Part shown: positions 58,001 to 64,000 of the stretch, piece by piece
Position numbering within the stretch: position 1 is the first letter of the stretch
Layout of the letters: each line of letters begins with the position of its first letter
Assembly: GCA_030765065.1 (NCBI GenBank)
Contig: CM060990.1
Coordinates: 281,259,341 to 281,323,340, forward strand
DNA from: Deroplatys truncata
Lineage: Eukaryota > Arthropoda > Insecta > Mantodea > Mantidae
Direction of reading: 5' to 3'
DNA length: 64,000 nt
Program-made: the position numbers and the translations under genes
The notes under the pieces: model-generated
The model's input: the letters and a program-made list of their open reading frames with translations, nothing else
What the model was told of the DNA's origin: nothing
The model's database searches: none

Positions 58001-59745
58001 ATGTCTACATGCAAGTGTGTGAACAATCCAAATATTTTCTGCTACATCTGTGGAAATTATACAGTGCTTCAGCAGAGAACAAATATAACAGACTTTGTGA
58101 ACAAAGTGTACCATGATTATATCAAAAACGAAACTTGGTGACCAAGACAAGGTCTGGCACCAAAGACAGTTTGCCGCTATTGTTTTGAGGGGTTAAGATT
58201 GTGGACAAAATGTAAGAAATCATGCATGCCATTTGCAACTCCTATGATGTGGAGGGAGCCTAAAACCCACCTTAAAGGCTGTTATTTCTGTTTAGTTAAT
58301 GTTCAGGGGTGCAATTCAAAAAATAGGAAACACATTGTGTATCCAGGTATTCCTTCAGCCATCAGGCCAGTTCCACACGGAGAAGATCTGCCTGCTCCTG
58401 CTCCTTCAGCTGTTTTAGATAATTTGGAAGAAGACGGTGGTGAAAGTGAACCTCATGCAATTACCGAAGACGATTCTGATGATGTCTACCGCCCTGAATA
58501 CGAAGTGATTCCACAACTGTTCTCTAAGAGCGAACTAAATGATCTAGTACGTAATTTGAATTTGCCTAAGGAATCTGCAGAGTTACTAGGCCCCCTCTTA
58601 AAAATAAGAATCTTCTGGAACCAGGAACACATTCCTCATGGTACAGACAGAGAGAACAAGAGCTAGTTCCTTTCTTCTCACACATCAAGTCCTTGGTTTA
58701 CTGCAATAACATAAACGAGTTAATGCACTTTTATGACAATGAACATGCTCCTACTCAGTGAACACTTTTTATAAATTCATCAAAGAGGAGCCTGAAGGGC
58801 GTGTTACTGCATAATGGGAATGTGTACGGGTCCATTCCTGTCGCACATTCAGTTCAAATGAAAGAGACGGTTGAAAACATGAAGATATTTTTAACAAGTA
58901 TCCAATACGAGGAACACAAATGGCGTAACTCCGGCGATTTCAAAGTTATTGGAATACTATCAGGACAAGCTGGGTTCACAAAAATGCCTTGTTTCCTGTG
59001 CGAATGGGACGGTCGGACAAAGCAAAGACATTGGAGTGTGAAAGTATGGCAACAGCGGAGAAGCCTGTTGCCTGGAACTAAAAACATTCCTGCACGAACC
59101 GCTTGTAGAGAGATGATGATGAGATGCGGTTTAAGGGCGCTAAACTACTAAGGTCATCAGCGCCCTTGCAGAGAGAGAAAAGATATTGCTTCCGCCACTA
59201 CATATAAAATTGGACTTGATGAAGCAATTTGTAAGGGCTCTACCACAGGATGGGCCCTGCTTCAAGAACCTTTCCAAGAAATTTCCATTCATTACACAAG
59301 ACAAATTAAAGGCTGAAATTTTTTTGGTCCTCAAATAAAGAAATTGATGAAGGATGAAGGTTGTGATAAGACAATGAATGAGAGAGAAATAGAAGCATGG
59401 ACCCCCTTTCGATCAGTTACTGAAAACTTCTTAGGCAATAACAAGGGATCCTAATTACAAGGCCATTGTAGAAACAATGTTGGAAAATTTCAAGAAAATG
59501 GATTTTAACATGATTGTAAGGGTGCATTTCTACATTCACATATCGACTACCTTCTAGAAAATCTGGGACATTATAGTGAAGAGCAGGGTGAACGTTTTCA
59601 ACAAGGTATTAAGGAAATGGAGAGGAGGTACCAGGGGAGATGGAATGAAACCATGTTGGTCGACTACTGTGGGATGTTGAAAAGGGACAGTCTTCAAGAA
59701 TCTGCAAGGAAGTCAAGAAGAGAAAGTTTGAAAAAAATTAAATGA
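58001..59745 (+). pseudogene. Relic of a widespread uncharacterised arthropod protein
   Basis: ATG 58,001 starts STCKCVNNPNIFCYICGNY, a Cys-rich N-terminus with CxC and CxxC, then TNITDFVNKVYHDY. A frame change near 58,130 leads to KLGDQDKVW, then TVCRYCFEGLRLWTK, PMMWREPKTHLKGCYFCLVN and YPGIPSAIRPVPHGEDLP. An acidic spacer and FSKSELNDLVRNLNLPKES follow. Further pieces are LLHNGNVYGSIPVAHSVQMK (58,803), GQAGFTKMPCFLCEWDGR (58,970), DLMKQFVRALPQD-like (59,215), NFLGNNK (59,430) and EEQGERFQQGIKEMERRY-like (59,580-59,630). I recall this as a long (about 500-600 residue) family repeated many times in insect genomes and of unknown function; it may be transposon-derived. Several frameshifts, stops and an insertion show it is dead. 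Confidence 0.65.
59105..59172 (-). mobile_element. 5'-truncated LINE tail insertion
   Basis: ATGATGATGAGATGCGGTTT and GGGCGCT..AGCGCCC on the plus strand are the complement of the 3' end of the LINE at 15.9-21.9 kb (21,826-21,883). About 55 bp were inserted in inverse orientation into the 58-kb relic. CTTGTAGAGAG and CTTGCAGAGAG on the two sides form an 11-bp target duplication with one mismatch. Confidence 0.75.
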
Positions 59746-60754
59746 AACATTTTGGCTTCTTGTTTTGTTAAAATGTAGTCATGAAATAAATTAGGAGAGT
59801 CCCTGAGGGTATTCTTGAAGTGTTTCTTGAATAAAAAATTACCTTGTGTGAAATGGTATTTGAATACTTTTTTACGCTCATTAGTAAAATTGTCAAAACA
59901 TTAATTCTTATTTTGTGTAAAAACTTGATATGATAGATAAAAACGGAAGTTATTTCCGGGATCGGCATAAAAATCTGATTCAAGAACATCCACTTTTAAG
60001 AAATTATGTGAAAAAAGTTTGAAAATGCAGACTAGTGAAGTAGGCGAGCGTGTGTGTATAGGTATCATATTTCCTTGTGAACTCGCACAACTTCATTTAT
60101 ACTCGATTTAAAATTATTAAATTCAATTCGCTCGAGAAAACCAAAGCTTTCCTATTCATTCTTAAATGTGTTGTATATTTGCTTTCACATTAGGCAATTT
60201 TAAATTCAATATACGTTTGTAATAATTAATTACATATTGTGTATATGATGTTTACGTATAATCTTCTCTTAGGGTATTTAATATCTAGCTTTTTACGTGA
60301 AATAAGGAGAATTAATTTGCATTAATTACGTATCTCCATTTGCCGGGCGAAAAAAATCATGCTAAAATAGAAAATCTACCATGAACGTTTCAATTATCTA
60401 CAAAAAAAAGCAGCGATATGGTATAGGTCTTAAAATGAAGCCTACATTGTCTCCTAAAACCTTAGTGCTTAATAAAAACAGGTAAGATTGAATGTCGGAA
60501 AGCCATTTTCCAGTTTTATGCGAATCATAATCCGAAAAATATTTCTAAACACGAAGGGAAAAATATTTCAAGAAACAAAATCCTCCGCATCACAGGGTTT
60601 CAGTGTTTCATATCTGAAATATTTCTTTCAGTGCTAATTCGCTACAGTACTACACAAGACATTCACTTCTCTACATATAAGTGACTTGTGCTTACATTTA
60701 TATAGCTACCATACACATTCTCTTCTTGTGCTCAAATTCAAATGACTTTCGATA

Positions 60755-61984
60755 TACACTACATGATCAAAAGCATCCGGACATCTGGCTGAAAATGACG
60801 TACAATATCGTGGCGCCCTCCTTCGGTAATGCTGGAAGTTAATATGCTGTTAGCCTTGACGACAGCGTTCACTCTTGCAAGCATACTTTCAATCAGGTGC
60901 TGGAAGGTTTCTTGGGGAATGGCAGCCCATTATTCGTGGAGTGCGGAACGGAGGAGAGGTATCGATGTAGGTCGGTGAGGCCTGGAACGAAGTCGGCGTT
61001 CCAAAACATCCCAAAGGTGTTCTATAGGATTCAATTCAGGACTTTGTGCAGGCCAGTCCATTACAGGGATGTTATTGTCGTGTAACCACTTCGCCACAGC
61101 CCGTTCAGTATAAACGGGTGCTCTATGGTGTCGAAAGATGCAATCGCCATCCACGAATTACTTTTCAACAGTGGGAAGAAAGAAGGAGCTTAAAATATCA
61201 ATGTAGGTCTGCGCTGTGATCGTGCCACGCAAAACAACAAGGGGTGCAAGCCCCCTCCAGGAAAAACACGACCACACCATAACACCACCACCTCCGAATT
61301 TCACTGTTGACACTACACATGCTGGCAGATGACGTTCACCGTGCGTTCGCCATACCCACACCCTGCCATCGGATCGCCACAATATGTACCGTGATTCGTC
61401 ACTCCACACAACGTTTTGCCACTGTTCAATCGTATAATGTTGACGCTCCTTACACCAAGCGAGGCGTCGTTTGGCATTTTCCTGCGTGATGTGTGGCTTA
61501 TGGGCAGCCGCTCGACCATGGAATCCGAGGTTTCTCAATCACGCCTAACTTTCATAGTACTTGGAGTGGATCCTGATGGAATTTGGAATCCCTGTGTGTT
61601 GGTCTGGATAGATGTCTGCATATTACTCTTTACGACCCTCTTCAAATTTCGGCGGGCTCTGTCAGTCAACAGTCGAGGTCGGTCTGTACGTTTTTGTGCT
61701 CTACATGTCCCTTCACGTTTCCACTTCACTATTACATCAGAAACAGTGGACCTAGGGATGTTTAGGAGTGCACGGACAGAGTTCTGACACAAGTGACACC
61801 CAATCACCTGACCGCAATCGAAGTCCGCGAATTCCACGGAGTGTCCTGTTCTGCTGTTTCACGATGTCTAATGACTACTGAGGTCGCGGATAATGAATAC
61901 CAGGCAGTAGGTGGCAGCACAATGCACCTAAGATGAAAAACATATGTTTGTGGGGTGTCCAGATACTTCTGATCACATAGTGTA
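60755..61984 (-). mobile_element. Tc1-like DNA transposon, 1,226 bp
   Basis: Inverted repeats of 27 bp (CACTACATGATCAAAAG at 60,757 and, in complement, CACTATGTGATCAGAAG ending 61,982) are flanked by TA duplications at 60,755-60,756 and 61,983-61,984. It sits in copy 1 of the tandem unit, and copy 2 gives the empty site (GATATATTTATCTCCTATACAGAG). Confidence 0.93.
60845..61837 (-). pseudogene. Tc1-like transposase, frameshifted
   Basis: This would bind the element ends and cut and paste it at TA sites. The N-terminal paired-type helix-turn-helix region is at 61,535-61,837 (LNIPRSTVSDVIVKWKREGT). The catalytic core at 61,158-61,538 has RLAWCKERQHYTIEQW, VVWSDESRY (first Asp) and GGGGVMVWSCFSW. 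The C-terminus at 60,845-61,154 has CIFRHHRAPVYTE, where the usual Asp-Asn of the second catalytic position is His-Arg, and SPELNPIEHLWD (the Glu of DD34E). Frame changes near 61,536 and 61,155 together with the lost second Asp make it inactive. Confidence 0.88.
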
Positions 61985-62184
61985 TGTGTCCTCTATACAG
62001 AGAAACAGTTTGTGTCTGTTAGGAAACATTAATTTCACACGACGTTCTCCTCTCTTCTACTCGAGGATGCAATACAATGACATAAGAAATGAACTTCCTC
62101 AAGTTACATGCAAGGATTTTTATTTACGTCTTTCTAAAACAAAAGGTACCTATTAGCAATGAATTTCATTTTTTAATGATACTG

Positions 62185-62965
62185 TGATTTAAATGCGAGT
62201 GTATAGCTGCCATATTTTCTCGGAACTTTAAACTTTATTTAAAATTACTAAATCGAATTCGCTTGAGAAAACCGATTTATTAGCATTCACATTAAGCATT
62301 TAAATTCGATTATACACCTTGTACAAATTAACTAAATATTATATTGCATATAATGCTTTAGGTATCATCTTCTCGGTGGGTGTTAATAATCTAGCCTTTA
62401 TATGCGAAATAAAGATACGAGAGTTGCATTAATCTCGTATCTCCATTGGTGAGAAAATAGAATACTAAACTCGAATTTCTGCCATTCGATAGTTTAAATT
62501 TTTTTACAATAAGAGCCTATGATAGGTCGTAATAAAGTAAACACTACATTCCTAAAACCTTAGTGCTTATTATAAAACGGAAATTTCTGAATGCATGAAA
62601 ATAATCTCTAGAATTTGACAGGAATAACAGGCAGCTAGATATTTCTAAAAACAAATTGAGAATATATTTCTAAAAATCCTACATAACACAGGGCTTCAGT
62701 GTTTAACATCTGAAATACTTGTTTAGGTGCTTATTCGGTGTATTACATTCACAAGGCGTTCCCTACTCACTCCTCAAGGTATAAGTGACTTCTGCTTGCA
62801 TTCATATAGCTTCCCCTTCTCGCATTCTCCTTTTTCTTGTGCTCACATTCGCATGATTTTCGATATATTTATCTCCTATACAGAGAAACGGTTTGTGGCT
62901 GTTACAAAACATTACATTCACACGACTTTTTCTACTTACTGTTCTACTCAAGGGTGCAATACGAC
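62185..62965 (+). repeat. Tandem-duplicated unit, copy 2
   Basis: Second copy of the 857-bp unit, without Tc1. It ends in CTATACAGAGAAACGG, TTACATTCACACGACTTTTT and CTACTTACTGTTCTACTCAA. These words also resemble those in the 13.5-14.2-kb array. Confidence 0.8.
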
Positions 62966-63481
62966 ATAAATGAACTGTCATCCCGCAAGTAGACCGAAAT
63001 TTATTCAGGCTAGAAAAGCAAGCGAGCTTGCAGCATTAAATAAAATGCACAGTTTTGTTTCTTATCTTAAACATTTATTTAGGAGCCAGTATAGTATATT
63101 CACATGCTTTTCTCTACTCACTCTTCAGCTCCAGACTGCTTTACGTATGGTATAAGCGAAGTGTGCATGACCTTCAATACTCCCTCTTTCTATGCAGCTA
63201 TGAAAAGCTCCCAAATCGATAAGCAAATTAACATAACACTCATATCGCCTCTTTGTACACAAGATTTTTTTAATTTTTATATGGGTAAATGAAGCTAAAT
63301 ATATTGATCAATAAAAATGCAATGCTGTCTTGCGAGAATATATAATGCGGAATACGCTATCCGAGAGAATTCAAATATGACAGTGAACTAACTAAATGTA
63401 TCGTATATGCATAGTTCTACTTAAAAAAATGCATACTTTATCTTTCCAGCTGAATAATATATGAAAAATAATACGCGATGA
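62966..63481. other. Region upstream of the small ORF
   Basis: Contains one more TATTCACATGCTTTTCTCTA / CTCACTCTTCAGC word (about 63,096-63,130), akin to the repeated words in 62,700-62,960. Otherwise AT-rich. Confidence 0.45.
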
Positions 63482-63685
63482 ATGTCTGTTACAGAAAATT
63501 TAGCTGACTGTCTTAACAGGATATCTGAAGAGAACAGTTTCTCGCTGGCTAAGAGAGTTCGGGATATCGAAATAGGCAGAAAATATGACATAAAACTAAT
63601 AAGGAGAGTTGAAACAAAACATGGTGGCAGAATTGTAGCCACCTTGAATTACCAAGTATTCTTGCCGTCAGATGAAATTCGATAA
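63482..63685 (+). CDS. Small unknown protein, intact N-terminal part, paralogue of the 13.1-kb relic
   Basis: ATG 63,482 opens MSVTENLADCLN, then EENSFSLAKRVRDIEIGRKY, DIKLIRRVETKHGGRIV and NYQVFLPSDEIR to a stop at 63,683-63,685 (67 residues). The relic at 13,104-13,444 shares MSVT..LAD.LN, D.EIG.KY.IK and RV.T..G.RIV and continues for about 40 more residues. In this copy a possible continuation lies one frame over (DNRLRASRSAGKITIG, 63,685-63,770), so this copy may be frameshifted at its C-terminus too. The sequence just before both starts is similar (AATGTCTGTTACAG), so the second ATG or a splice acceptor there may define the true start. Function unknown. Both copies lie next to arrays of related TTCACACGA..CTACTCACT words. 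Confidence 0.55.
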   Translation: MSVTENLADCLNRISEENSFSLAKRVRDIEIGRKYDIKLIRRVETKHGGRIVATLNYQVFLPSDEIR

Positions 63686-63769
63686 CAGATTAAGAGCTTC
63701 CAGAAGTGCCGGGAAAATTACAATTGGTATACATCGGTATGGTAGAGACGCGGAAATTAAAGAACGTGT

Positions 63770-64000
63770 AAATTGCCTTTTGTGATCCAAGCGATGGTAT
63801 TTAGAAGTATCGAACCTAACCATTCAACGCCTTCTTATTTCACAATGATAAATGAAATATAAAGACATCTGTCTCAAGGATATTTCATGCCAAGGTACCA
63901 TCATTAAAAGTGCAGGAATAGCGGCATTCTAGGATTGAATTAAGCCATATAATGTACGCAACAACTGAATAATTAGTGTTATCTGTGAGATTATAACAAG
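63770..64000. other. End of window, no feature recognised
   Basis: AT-rich. Nothing is supported. Confidence 0.4.

Larger units (their letters stand above)
60055..62110 (+). repeat. Tandem-duplicated unit, copy 1 (with Tc1 inserted)
   Basis: 60,055-60,756 and 61,983-62,110 match copy 2 (62,185-62,965) at an interval of about 857 bp once the Tc1 element is removed. Landmarks are GAATTCGCTYGAGAAAACC-like, GTATCTCCATT, CCTAAAACCTTAGTGCTTA, CACAGGGYTTCAGTGTTT, CTATACAGAGAAACRGTTTG and TTTCACACGACGTT. AT-rich; no gene is confirmed. Confidence 0.8.

Overview
The window looks like repeat-dense, AT-rich nuclear DNA from an arthropod. It is probably an insect with a large genome; a polyneopteran would fit the transposon families, but the order cannot be fixed from sequence alone. 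I see no ordinary host gene with confidence. Almost everything recognisable is mobile-element or virus-like DNA, mostly decayed and nested.

Left part (1-34 kb). The organising feature is a complex terminal-type repeat of about 2-3 kb present four times: 1-1,090 (partial), 5,340-11,600 (inverted), 14,555-23,430 (copy A) and 30,940-33,880 (copy B). The inverted copy is split by a CR1-type LINE (5,595-10,270). Copy A is split by an RNase-H-bearing I-superfamily LINE (15,953-21,883) with a 13-bp target duplication whose empty site survives in copy B. Between the repeats lie a TATA-driven, spliced-looking Cys/His-rich mini-gene (about 11,941-12,854), a small decayed gene on the minus strand (13,104-13,444) with a paralogue at 63,482, several satellite arrays, a virus-type phospholipase-A2-like/hydrophobic-module pseudogene (24,600-25,322), an Ala/Thr triplet repeat, and a frameshifted protein-primed family-B DNA polymerase (27,037-30,650). 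From the inverted repeat to copy B is about 27.9 kb; removing the two LINEs leaves about 17.3 kb, the size of a Maverick/Polinton (adintovirus-like) element. My working model is one decayed Polinton-like element with long terminal inverted repeats and an internal duplication of its right end.

Middle part (34-56 kb). A decayed mariner-like transposase (34.8-35.5 kb) abuts a large LTR element (35,560-42,717). That element has a 4-bp target duplication and a 5.3-kb interior with no coding capacity (LARD-like), and a 945-bp insertion rich in AACATGTT splits its left LTR. Then come an internally deleted mariner (43.8-44.5 kb) and an internally deleted minus-strand Gypsy element (45,392-49,097) whose left LTR carries a 1.54-kb Harbinger-like insertion. 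These are followed by a Mutator-like transposase relic (50 kb) and a LINE reverse-transcriptase relic (50.7-55.5 kb) interrupted by a 2.8-kb inverted-repeat-bounded insertion carrying a DDE transposase.

Right part (56-64 kb). This holds a tRNA-like SINE candidate, a 172-bp tandem array, a decayed but recognisable uncharacterised arthropod protein (58,001-59,745) hit by a LINE tail, a tandem-duplicated 857-bp unit carrying a Tc1 element (60,757-61,982), and the intact N-terminal part of the second copy of the small gene first seen at 13.1 kb.

Nearly all coding relics carry frameshifts or stops. The best candidates for still-intact coding are the Cys/His mini-gene at 12 kb and the 63.5-kb ORF. 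Coordinates of repeat boundaries are by eye and may be off by tens of bases.
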